Shown piece by piece: positions 22,401-32,257 of a stretch of DNA of 64,000 nt (position 1 is the stretch's first letter; each line of letters starts with the position of its first letter). The DNA lies in assembly GCF_000006565.2 (NCBI RefSeq), contig NC_031480.1, positions 2,000,144 to 2,064,143 of the forward strand, in the 5' to 3' direction. The DNA comes from Toxoplasma gondii ME49 (Eukaryota > Apicomplexa > Conoidasida > Eucoccidiorida > Sarcocystidae). The notes beneath the pieces are model-generated. The model saw only the letters and a list, made by a program, of their open reading frames with translations. It was not told where the DNA came from and made no database searches. The position numbers and the translations under genes were made by a program.

Positions 22401-25400
22401 GATTTCAACAGTTGACCAGAAAGGTTCAGATTTATTGTGCGGATCGGCAGTACACAGCTGCCGAAACTGAACCGAGGATTTCACGGACAGAGCAGCTGTG
22501 CTCTGATTCAACGTTGTCATCGATGTTCATCTGAGCTGGAAAGCCAAACATTTTCAGACGTGAATCGAACGTGCTGTTCTTTGTTCCTTTTTTTTCGACT
22601 GCTAACCCAACACATATGTTCAGGGCGATGCCTGCTGTCTCTGCACTCTCAATAGCGTACGAGCTCGCTGCGGTCTCTAGGTGCTCCTTGGACTGGGGCA
22701 GAGCAGATGGTTGTTAGGGATGCGAGGGTTTTCGATAGACTCGTGCAGTTCAATCATCTTACATCACGGTATGTTGATTTTCAAAACAGAGGCAAACCTC
22801 TTGAGTGGCAGCAACTTTCCACAACATCCGACCACGCATCAAGCGTGTGTGAGGTTATTGTAACTACTTCGGTTTACAGCGACGTTTGTACGGCTCTGAC
22901 ACACACTTTGTTGGAGTACAGAAGCTTAGTTCTTCCTGGTGCCATGGACATGCGCACGGCGGAGGTAACTTCTCTGTTGTAAAAGGACACTGCTGTAGAG
23001 TGCCATATCGTATGCGGAAGTCCACAGAGTGGCGTTATGCTACAGATCTCTTCTTTCGCTCTTGGTGTGATAAAAGACTCTCAGGCAGTCAATTCGTTGT
23101 CTTGAATTTTCGTGCATTCCTGGTCGATTGCCACTAGAGCATTAGGTTCCATCGTTACACTAGGATACACCAGATAAAATAAGCCAATCGATAAGGGCAA
23201 ATGCATATGCGCCAAACCGTTCAACATCAACGGGAGTGCCGTACAACTTGATCGAACGATCTGGTGATGATCCGTATGATGAGCTGTTAGATTCATATGC
23301 GCTAGTACACGCGGCTGTTCAAGTGCCGAACCTGGGCTCCTCTGGTCACAAAACGCCATCCTAGAGAAGACTGTACATCTCGTGTTGCACATGAGAAGCC
23401 CCACATGAGCCACGGCAATGGTTCCGATTTCGGACAACCCGAGCTTTTCTCCCCACGCTTTGCCGTGAAGTTGGTTTTCGAGAGAACGTGTTGGCAGCCA
23501 GAGAGGTTTGAACCGCAAACCAGAACGGAGTATTACAAGGCCTCGCGAGAATGATATGCCAAAGTTATGCTCTCTGCACAGACCTTTTCACGAAAGGTTC
23601 AGGTCTGATGTAGTGCCTATACCATCAAATTTGTGCGGGGCAGAGAAACAAAGACACACAGCCTGCGTTTCCGTAAGCTGGTTGTGTAAGCGACCAGGGG
23701 CTGAACGGACGGCAAGCCAGGACACACCAAGCGCCAGTCGCTTCTCGGCAGGTCACATACTTTAGTAATATCCGAAGAAAATCTTGGACATGACCAGATT
23801 CACCGGCCTGTCGAGAGAAGCGAAGAAGGAGGAATGCACACGGATCAAACAAAGGCGGCGCTGGCGAAGTAGTTGAGAAGCCACGAGGCAACCAGCAATT
23901 TCAGAGGGCTGCAGATTTCGATGCCCGTGCCCGTTCTTCTCGCTCCCTTCGCTAGCACTAAAACGTCGGTGCCAGCAGCACTCTGTAGGGGATCTTCCTG
24001 CAGAAGACAAGATCTCAAGCAACCGCTTACGCCTGGACACCTGAAGACCGTAACTCTGGTTTTCTTAGTCCTGTATATCCGGTGTCGTCGGTGCTCTCGC
24101 AGTGCACACCGCGCGCGTTCGAGAAATCCGCCTTCGCCTGTCTCAACTAGTTGCTGGAGACTCTGTTTGTCGTCAGAAAGAATGGAATGTGGATAGATGA
24201 GCTGGTAGTTCTACTGTAGGCGGATGTGGAAACTCAAAGTCCCAACTGGCGCGCTTGCAGGCATACAAGCCTTGTGCGCGGCTTCTGGTGGACTGAACCG
24301 TTCTTGAAAGAGAGGCACCCGCAGGGAGTTCCCTCCGTGAACTAATTCGTGTTGCGCAGACGATGGTTTTCTGTTTGTGTGCTCAAAAGTCTTCCTAGTC
24401 CTTCCCAGCCCCATTTACCCCCGTTGCTTCTAAGTTCCGTGGGGAAGAAAGCCCCGTAACACACATCTGATTAAGGTCGGCCAAGCCCGAACCCTCCGCG
24501 CGCCTCCCCCTGCACACCACCAAGCCGTTTCGTCTGTCTGTCGCTTTCCCTATTAAGTGCCCAGATCGTGGTTGCCGAGCAAGCCGTTGTTGCACATATT
24601 ACTAATTGTATTTGCTGTTCTTTCCTGTCTGGTGCCTGCTCTTTTCCCTTTTTATGTCTGGCTCGCCGTGCCACTCTTTTTTCCGTGGCTGCGCGTCGCC
24701 CTAAGACAGATGCTCCAGCAGCGTCTGTCCTCGCGATTCTGATTGGTGTGAACCAAGTAGCTTTCTCGCCGGTGTCAGCACGCAACCGCGGTTCGACAAA
24801 GTTCTACCACATCTTTTGCCGCTACACCTGGTGGGCAAAGAGGCATTCTTCAGCGCATCTGCTCCTTTTCAGGCCGAAATCGGGAGCCTTCAGACAGGCC
24901 ACACACGTCTTTCCAAGGTGTGTGGAAGCTCCGGCCGCGGGGCCGGGTTTGGTTAGCCCTCGAGAGGGTGAGGAGGCTTTCCTGACGCAACAGCTCAGAC
25001 ACCTCCCCCCAGGTTCTTTTCTCCAGCAAGACATCGGTAATCGCCGCGAGTTTACCGTCGCGTTCTATGGATGCGGGCGGATTTTTCCCCCCTCCTACAC
25101 CCCTTTTTTCGTGTGCTGCTAGTGTCACTCGAAGAATTTCGGTTCTTCCAGTATTCCAGTGTGTCTCGTGGCAGTTGTCCACATGATGCCAGGGGGTGTA
25201 CACACTCCTGTTGGCCACGTCCCGTGTCTTGACGGTCGGACGAAACGAGTGTTTCACACGAAGTAAGCCTGCCGTTTCTGTCCCATCGCCCCTTTTTACG
25301 ACAAATTACCCAGCTCCCTCGTGCGAAACTCCCACGTTTAAGTGCTCCGGGCCGCCTGTATCCCTGAGAGAGAGATTCGTGTCCTGTCCAGCCGCTCTCA

Positions 25401-26014
25401 AAGTGTAGATAGCAGTGTGTCCGCGCCCCTGTAACCCAGGTGAGCGGTATCGGCGCCTCCTGAAGCCTCGATTTTCCTTTTCTCAAGGTGAGACGTCGAG
25501 CTCCAAATGTCTTATCAGCTCATACTCAGGTAGACGACCGTGTATTGAAGTAATCTTGGTTACATTCGTTCCCGAGCACGTTGTGTGTGTGTGAACACGC
25601 GCAGCACTCCTGGGTCCGCTCGCAGAGGGCACGCGTCTTACTGGCGCTTTTCTCACGTCCTGCTGTTCGTAGTCTCTCTTCCATTGTTTCCTCATGCTGC
25701 GTTGCTGTTGCCCTGTCGCAACTGGTGTGTGCGCCATCGGAACTGACTCCTCAGCCACTCGGATACTCCCCTGGCAAAATAACATGAACTCACCGGGGCG
25801 GCGACTCTCGAGCTTGCCTCGGTCTCGTAATCGGTTCACTCTGTTTCTATGCATCGTCTCATCATCGCGTTAAGTACGTTGTCAGTGTGTGTTTTGATAC
25901 CGCCAGGGGAGTATCGAAACCTTCGGCTGTGCGTTGGCGCGTGTCCGTCTTTGAATTCGGCTCTCCGTGACGCGTGAACAGCACCTACCTTCCCCGCCCC
26001 CCCTCCCCCGGGTT
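19492..26014. other. Long intergenic region, no gene recognised
   Basis: About 6.5 kb separates the divergent 19491 (minus) and 26015 (plus) starts. The left end should hold the promoter and leader of the Ser/Arg-rich gene. The right end, roughly 24.5-26.0 kb, is GC-rich with long chance frames and no motif, and fits a long 5' leader of the ApiAP2 gene. Between them, 20.0-24.4 kb has only short frames on both strands. I see no tRNA, no repeat array and no splice-consistent exon series. A non-coding transcript cannot be excluded. Confidence 0.45.
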
Positions 26015-29000
26015 ATGGCTCTTTCTCATCTCTCGCGGTGGATGTTCGTGCATGAGCCTTTCGGAGCACCAGCCATGGCTCGGTCCAGTCTTGATCTGCC
26101 AGTGCCCTGTCCCTCCGAAGACAGCGGCGGGGCACTGCCGTCCCGGCTCGCGGAGTCGTTATCTGGTCACTGCCAGGCGTCTGACGGACCCGCAAAAACC
26201 TTTCCGGCAAATGAGATGTCTCAGACGGGATCGATCGGATCTCATACCGAATCGTCCTTTGATTTCGTCGGCACAGAAGACTCCGTCACAGGAGACCACG
26301 AGCTCCCCGGTCCGCGCGTCTCGAGTCCCAGCAGATGCACAACAACCGCAAGCGTTGCGTTTCTCCCTGCTTTCCCAGTCAGTGCGGAATCCACCCTTTC
26401 TGGGTCGGGGACAGGAGAAACTGGAAAACTCCAAGATCTCGCTCAGGCAAAAACCGAAAATGGGAAGATCCCAACAGATGCGACGACGGGGAATGAGCTT
26501 CTTTCTGCCCTCACGGAGAAGGTGAGCATACGTGACGAAGACACTACAACTGAAGCGCAGGCCCGCCAGGCCGCAGAGAGTTTCTTTCCAGCTTCCAGGG
26601 ATCCGCTTGCTTATCCTGAGGCTTCTCGTGCTTCTCTGCTCCGCGAGACGCCTGGAATCGCGAGTTTTGCGAGACCTCTGACCGATCATGGTGTGAATCA
26701 TTCTACGGCGCTCTCTGCGGTGTCTCTGTCTCCGTCTCGCTCCCCTTTGAATCCCACGCAACCCCAAGAGAACCCTGCCTCCTCGTGTTTCCCTGGAGGT
26801 GCCGGTGGCGTCCCCGGCTCTGCACCAGGCGCAGGAAACCGGGGCGTGGTGTCGACAGAAACTCTGCAGCGACTGATTAGCAACTCTCCTCTGCATATCC
26901 AAGCGCTTCTCGCGTCCATGCGTCAACAGCGAGATGGCCAGCTTGGAGAGACCGCGAGAGTACTTTCGCGGCAACTTTGGGCAGCGGCTGCGCGCGCGTC
27001 TCCTGTCGTCATTCAGCAGCAGTTGCGTCTGCGGTCTCAGTTGCTCGCAAGACTCGCACTCGAGCGGCGCAACCGTGGACAGCCACGCCCAGGCTCTACC
27101 CCGGCCCCTGGGCAAGCGAAATCGACGAGCGTCCTGGAGCCTGCTCAAGACGAAAGCCGTCGCGACAGCGCTCGGAAACCTGTCACGGCACCGCCAAAAC
27201 TGCATGATCTCAACCACGAGCAGGCGCAGCGGCTCCGACAGGCCGAAGCCCAGCTGGAACGCCCCGAGGTTTTCACCGTGCTCCATAACGGGTCTGCAGC
27301 GATTCTTCACTTTGTCCTCAGGGCCCTCGGCCTCCTCGCCAATGCTTGTCCTCAGTGGTCTGGATCGTCGCCGTTCGACTCTGTGGCGCCTTCCCATCTT
27401 GGACCAAAGGCGGGGTCGAAGCAAGCGGAGTCGAGGAGCGGAAATTCCGCGTTCTCAGGTTCCACGCTGTGCCTCGGGGCAGGATCCCTCGAGTCGAAAA
27501 TGCGTGAGGAATTTGGCCTGGATGCTGGTGGAGCCGTCTCGGGTGAAACGGGTTGTGCAGGCCACTCCGGAATGCAGTTGTCCGGAACAGCAGAGGCAGA
27601 CAGGCCTGTGCCGTCCTCCTCCCGGTGGCATTGGCTGCACGTTGTTTCCTTTGCTGATAAGCCTGAACTCCTCACCATTTACCATTCCATTCTCGCTCCG
27701 TTGCTCTCCTTGGTCCCTCCCTCTGTTCTGCGCTCTGGACGCCGCGACGCATCTGTCTCTCCCGGCCTCGAACCGAAGGCGAGCGCCACCTCTTACAATC
27801 CTTCACCCGGCTCGGCAGCTGCCTCGGAGCAGTCCGACAAAGAGAGATGCGACCTTTGCGGAGTTAACAGTGCCTTCGTTCTGCTGCAGGTTTTGCGAGA
27901 TCTCGACGATCTACGGTCTCTCCACGACCCAGTCTTCCTCCCCTCTGGAATGACTCCGCTTCAGCTCCTGGGGAAACCGGCTGGCGGCTTCTCTGCTCAG
28001 CTCACTGGGACGGGAGATGCAAACCCGCAAGACGGAGCGTGTGGAGAGGGATGCAGGTGCACTGCGAATTCAGACTCGCTGTGTGGGCTAGCGGTTCTCC
28101 GCCGTAGTCCTTTCTTCCCGTCGTTCGTCGAAGCAGCAAAAGGTCTTCTCGCGTGGCCTGCTTCAGGCGCCGCAGTCGCTGCTGCCTGCCTGTCTCAGGG
28201 CATGTTCGGCACGAAAGACAACCAAGTTACCCTAGAGCGCTGCAGCGGAGGCAAGGTCAATTTGCCTGCAGTTCCTCGTGGACCCTTACCAACGTCACAC
28301 ACAGGGGGCTGTCGAGCGACTGATGCTCCTTCGCAGGGCTCTACCGTGAACTCTGCGGTGAGCAGAGAAGAAGCTGACCAGAACAGTTTGGTGGCAACCG
28401 CTCGTGGACTTGCAGAGTGTGTTTTAAAACATGTCGACTTAAATTCCCTGGATGGAGCAGACCTCCTCACTCTTCTTCGTCTCTCCGAGCACCTCAAGCC
28501 TTCTCTCGAAGAGGCTTCTCCGGTGCTTGGCGGTGCGCCGGGGCCGGTCGAGAAGGTGGCCGAGACTTCAGAGAATTCTTTTGGATGTGTCAACTTCGAA
28601 GACGTTGAGACGGGGCAGGGCGCGGGCAATTCCGCGAACGCAGCCGGGCTCCCGAAAACGAATGCATTCGGTGATGTGCGCCTGTTCGTGGAATCGGGCA
28701 AAGTACAGCCTCAGGAGCGTGCTCTTGCAGGAGGACGCCGAGGTCACACAGAAACCAACGCGTCAGAAATCGCAGGGGTTGGGAGCCAGGCGATTGGTGA
28801 GGTCTCTGACGAGGCAACTCAAGAAGCGTTCCCATTGTCCACGGATCTAAGACGTCATAGCCGGAGTATCACGGGCAGCAGCCAGCCTCTTGACGCGCAC
28901 AGTTCCAAGGCGACATCGTCGCTTCGATTCGCTCCAATGCTCGATTCGCTGGTGAACTTGCCTGAAATGTGTGGCTCCGAATCGCCGACTGTGGAGCTGG

Positions 29001-31228
29001 AACAGGGATGTGGCCAGTTGCAAGAACAACCTCCCCACGCACTTCTGCGTTTTTCTCCCCTTTTCACTGGCGGCTTGGGAGTCCCTTCTGATCTGGAGAA
29101 CCCGACTTCCGGCCCATCGCTTACCGGAGCTGTGGGGGCTCATGACATCCCCGCTCCAGTCAGCCCTGTGGAGAGGCTGCTTCCAGGAGCCGGCGGCATG
29201 TTCGGTCTGCAGGAGACTCTTCCCGAGAGTCCCGCCGCCTGCAGCCTCGGCGCTCTTCTGTGTCCCGGTGGCGTGGTCAACGAAGCGTCGGACAATCTGT
29301 TAACCACCGACGGTGGACGCGGCTGTTTCGCCGATAGTTCCAGCAGAGAAGCGGCGGCTTTCGAGAGTCTGTATCCGTCCACAACGTCGAGCGGCTACTC
29401 GTTCAGTCGCCTCCCGTCACAAGAAGCTGATGTTCTGCCTTCCGAACTCGTGGCGACGGTTGGCTTCCCCACCACTTCCCAGGAAGGGTCTCCCTTGCCA
29501 GCAGGGTCGGCTGCTCGTGGCGGACTTGGACGGGAGTGCGATCTCTCGGCCTTCGCAGGCCGACTTGAGGGAAGCCTGAGGCAGGCAAACGCTGTTGGTG
29601 GCCTCCGGGCCGTGGCAGAGGCCGGCCCCGGTCGCCGCGGTGTCCGCCACCACGCCGCTGGCAGCCGCTTACCTGAAAAACGACCAGGGAAGCACGCGTC
29701 TCGAACACCCGGGCCTGACCCCTTACTTGAGACTCTTTCGAAAAAGGACTATGGCCCTCCAGCAGGCGCAAGCTGTGATGAGTCTGCGGTGGGATCCTCC
29801 TTGACGACGGAACTGCAGGGCGGGGTCGTCAGCGCTTCGTGCGGGATTGGCGGTAGAAGCAAACGCACGAGAGCTCAAGAATCTGCGATGGAAGGCGATC
29901 TCTCGGGGAACCGCGACCGTGTCTGGTCCGACATCCCAGAAGGCGTTGAAAGCCTTCCAGATCTCTTGAGTCGCGGTGTCGGAAGCTTAGCTCCTGTGGC
30001 CTCTGCGCCAAGCACCAGTCCCTGCAAAGTGAAGCCTACACGGGCTGCGGGCGGATCAGCGGCACGCCGGCCTGCCGCTGTGGCGACTTCGCGCGGGCTA
30101 GCCGTGAGCACAAGCAGCAGCGTTCGGTCCGCCGTGAAAGGCATCTACTTCGACAGCTACAAAAAACTCTGGAGAGTGCAGTGGAACCGGAGTGGAAGCT
30201 CAGGCGGTGGAGGTTCTGGAGGCGCCGGCCGCCGCGTGTCGCGTTCCTTCAGCTGTGCTCGCCTCGGATTTGAAGCCGCGAAAGCTCGTGCCGTAGCCTG
30301 GATGCTCTCTGGGGGCCTCGTAGGCGACGGTGGTCTCCCTTCCGGTGACAGCCGACTTGGCGTAGCTGGGAACGGCACTGGAAATGCAGAGGGCCTCAGC
30401 GACCGCAGTGACGGTGGGGCGTTGGCGGGAGCTTCGATGACGCCAGAGCTTCTCATCAAAGAGGAGAAGGAGCGGCTTCTCTTTGCCGATCCCCGGCTTT
30501 TCTTGGAGCGCATCGAGGCGTTCTATATCAGACACAGACTCTACGGTTTGCAATGTAATGGTAGCGGTGCCGGAGGAAGTCAGAATGGCAGTGAAGACGG
30601 CATGATTGGCGCTGGCGAGTCCGGCAGCACGGGCAACAAAAGAGGCAACGGAGGGTCTGGTGGCCTTCGGATTGTATCTGTTCTCTCGCTCGATGATATG
30701 CTGGCTGTTTTAAATGGCACAAAGCATGGGATGGGAGAACAAGACACAAGTGAGCCTCTTGAGGAGAGGGAAGAGGAGGCGAACGAAGATCGAAGCCGAA
30801 CGGTGAACGAGGAGGCCCTGTGTGGCGCAGGTCCCCGTGAATCGCCGCCTCTTAGCGTGACTGTCACCGTGCCACAGTCTCAGACAGAGCGACTCATGAG
30901 CAGAAAGAAGCTGAAGCGCGAAAAAGGAGCGTCGGCAACCGAGGCTGTGGATCGGCCAGCTGTCCGCTCGTCTCTCCCTGTCCCCTTCGTATCAGGACTT
31001 TCGGAGGAAATGGAAAAACATCTGTTTCGCCTTCTTCCCTCCTTAACTCCTGTTCAGAATAGACTAGACCTGGGCATGCAGGCTTGCCACACCGCGAGCG
31101 GGGAGGCTGGATCGTTGGCCGAAGCGTTGGCGGCGGAGCTCAGTGCGGCCGGCACCACTGTCTCTAGTAGGATCGTTCCTGAAGAACATGAAGCCCATGT
31201 TCCAAGTGTTTCACCACTCAGTGGCTGA
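26015..31228 (+). CDS. ApiAP2-family DNA-binding protein
   Basis: Predicted sequence-specific transcription regulator of the apicomplexan AP2 family, acting in the nucleus. One uninterrupted exon encodes 1737 residues. The frame is open from 25967, but the first ATG is at 26015 (MALSHLSRWMF). One AP2 domain lies at about residues 1374-1432: VKGIYFDSYKKLWRVQWN gives strands 1 and 2, then RRVSRSFSCARLGFEAAK and RAVAWML give strand 3 and the helix. A Gly/Ser-rich insertion (30190-30231) sits between strands 2 and 3. A second conserved-looking region lies at about residues 405-570 (EVFTVLHNGSAAILHFVLRA; HWLHVVSFADKPELLTIYH), possibly a protein-interaction domain. The rest is Ser/Gly/Glu low complexity, usual for this family. 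I cannot say which numbered AP2 factor it is. Confidence 0.88.
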   Translation: MALSHLSRWMFVHEPFGAPAMARSSLDLPVPCPSEDSGGALPSRLAESLSGHCQASDGPAKTFPANEMSQTGSIGSHTESSFDFVGTEDSVTGDHELPGPRVSSPSRCTTTASVAFLPAFPVSAESTLSGSGTGETGKLQDLAQAKTENGKIPTDATTGNELLSALTEKVSIRDEDTTTEAQARQAAESFFPASRDPLAYPEASRASLLRETPGIASFARPLTDHGVNHSTALSAVSLSPSRSPLNPTQPQENPASSCFPGGAGGVPGSAPGAGNRGVVSTETLQRLISNSPLHIQALLASMRQQRDGQLGETARVLSRQLWAAAARASPVVIQQQLRLRSQLLARLALERRNRGQPRPGSTPAPGQAKSTSVLEPAQDESRRDSARKPVTAPPKLHDLNHEQAQRLRQAEAQLERPEVFTVLHNGSAAILHFVLRALGLLANACPQWSGSSPFDSVAPSHLGPKAGSKQAESRSGNSAFSGSTLCLGAGSLESKMREEFGLDAGGAVSGETGCAGHSGMQLSGTAEADRPVPSSSRWHWLHVVSFADKPELLTIYHSILAPLLSLVPPSVLRSGRRDASVSPGLEPKASATSYNPSPGSAAASEQSDKERCDLCGVNSAFVLLQVLRDLDDLRSLHDPVFLPSGMTPLQLLGKPAGGFSAQLTGTGDANPQDGACGEGCRCTANSDSLCGLAVLRRSPFFPSFVEAAKGLLAWPASGAAVAAACLSQGMFGTKDNQVTLERCSGGKVNLPAVPRGPLPTSHTGGCRATDAPSQGSTVNSAVSREEADQNSLVATARGLAECVLKHVDLNSLDGADLLTLLRLSEHLKPSLEEASPVLGGAPGPVEKVAETSENSFGCVNFEDVETGQGAGNSANAAGLPKTNAFGDVRLFVESGKVQPQERALAGGRRGHTETNASEIAGVGSQAIGEVSDEATQEAFPLSTDLRRHSRSITGSSQPLDAHSSKATSSLRFAPMLDSLVNLPEMCGSESPTVELEQGCGQLQEQPPHALLRFSPLFTGGLGVPSDLENPTSGPSLTGAVGAHDIPAPVSPVERLLPGAGGMFGLQETLPESPAACSLGALLCPGGVVNEASDNLLTTDGGRGCFADSSSREAAAFESLYPSTTSSGYSFSRLPSQEADVLPSELVATVGFPTTSQEGSPLPAGSAARGGLGRECDLSAFAGRLEGSLRQANAVGGLRAVAEAGPGRRGVRHHAAGSRLPEKRPGKHASRTPGPDPLLETLSKKDYGPPAGASCDESAVGSSLTTELQGGVVSASCGIGGRSKRTRAQESAMEGDLSGNRDRVWSDIPEGVESLPDLLSRGVGSLAPVASAPSTSPCKVKPTRAAGGSAARRPAAVATSRGLAVSTSSSVRSAVKGIYFDSYKKLWRVQWNRSGSSGGGGSGGAGRRVSRSFSCARLGFEAAKARAVAWMLSGGLVGDGGLPSGDSRLGVAGNGTGNAEGLSDRSDGGALAGASMTPELLIKEEKERLLFADPRLFLERIEAFYIRHRLYGLQCNGSGAGGSQNGSEDGMIGAGESGSTGNKRGNGGSGGLRIVSVLSLDDMLAVLNGTKHGMGEQDTSEPLEEREEEANEDRSRTVNEEALCGAGPRESPPLSVTVTVPQSQTERLMSRKKLKREKGASATEAVDRPAVRSSLPVPFVSGLSEEMEKHLFRLLPSLTPVQNRLDLGMQACHTASGEAGSLAEALAAELSAAGTTVSSRIVPEEHEAHVPSVSPLSG
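30134..30312 (+). other. AP2 DNA-binding domain with glycine-rich insertion
   Basis: The domain begins VKGIYFDSYKKLWRVQW, the classic first two strands of the ApiAP2 fold with the YF and W positions kept. About 14 Gly/Ser residues follow (30190-30231), then RRVSRSFSCARLGFEAAKAR and the helix end AVAWML. The insertion would lengthen the strand 2-3 loop without removing the core residues. Confidence 0.85.
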
Positions 31229-32257
31229 TTCTAAGCTGACATCAAAGTGTCCTCTGTGTACCATTTTCAAATGTGCGGTTCAGAACGTTGTCCTGTGGTG
31301 CAGTGGTTTCCCCACGATTCCTGGTGGTATTTTGCTGGATTTCATGACACATGTCAAGAACCAGTGACGCGAAAGAACAGGTGTATCTTTGAGAGTGTTT
31401 TCAGTTATTGCCGCCAGAGGCAGGCTCTCTCGAGCTGTGGAGACACGCGGGAACCATCCACGTGGAAACGGTGGCTCTGCGTACACGGATCAGGTGTTCG
31501 TGACGCAGTTTTTGTTTAGAATACGGTAGCCGGGATTAAAAAACTATCGAATCTGTCTTCCGTGGCTACGCAATCATCTGTGTTCACATGAAACCTCCAG
31601 AGTATCTGTCGAGGAAATTGAAGATCTTGAGTCAAAGGTCTAGACTGTACGACAGTCGCGCGTCAGAAAAGAGCCTGTCTGCCGGGCGAAGCGTCCAAGC
31701 GCGGTCACCAGCTGCGTGTTTCGCATGTTTTATGTGGGTGTCCCAGTTTCAATTCCCCGACTGGCAGTTTGTTCCGTCAATGTAAAGAAACCGAATTTGC
31801 TAACTTTTGAACCATGGTGGATCTGAAAGTCTATTACCACTGGACCAGAAATTGTGAGATTCATTGGCTGGGACAACCTATGTAATCGTACTCTCCTTTA
31901 TGTGTGTCGGCACTTCGCCGCTCTGTCTGTTGTCAACACTGGCCAACATCGTCATCTACAATTTGTTTTATGATATCGTCTTTTTTGTTCACGTATATAT
32001 GAGGACAATAACATGACTAGAAAGAGTGGATTTCTTCCGTCAGGTGGAGTGAAATCGCTGCACGTTTGTCATAGCGTCCCCCCAGGCCGTTGGGGGAAGA
32101 TGTTTCCAAGATCCGAGATGATGCCCACCAGAGGCTTCCGTTTCATTCTTCAGACGGCACGTATCCTGTGGAATAGGATGTCCCACGAAGGGTAAAGAGA
32201 TGGATCTTCTCCAATGAGAGAACTCAATACACAGGAGGTTGCCCAGATATTGCTTAC
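31229..32257. other. Convergent intergenic stretch, 3' flanks
   Basis: This lies between the stop of the plus-strand ApiAP2 gene and the last placed exon of the minus-strand J-domain gene. It should hold both 3' untranslated regions and probably further terminal exons of the minus-strand gene that I could not place. No independent gene is visible. Confidence 0.4.

Noticed and set aside
24568..25122. Plus-strand frame of 184 codons upstream of the ApiAP2 gene
   Set aside because: No domain or conserved-looking block; better explained as GC-rich leader sequence.
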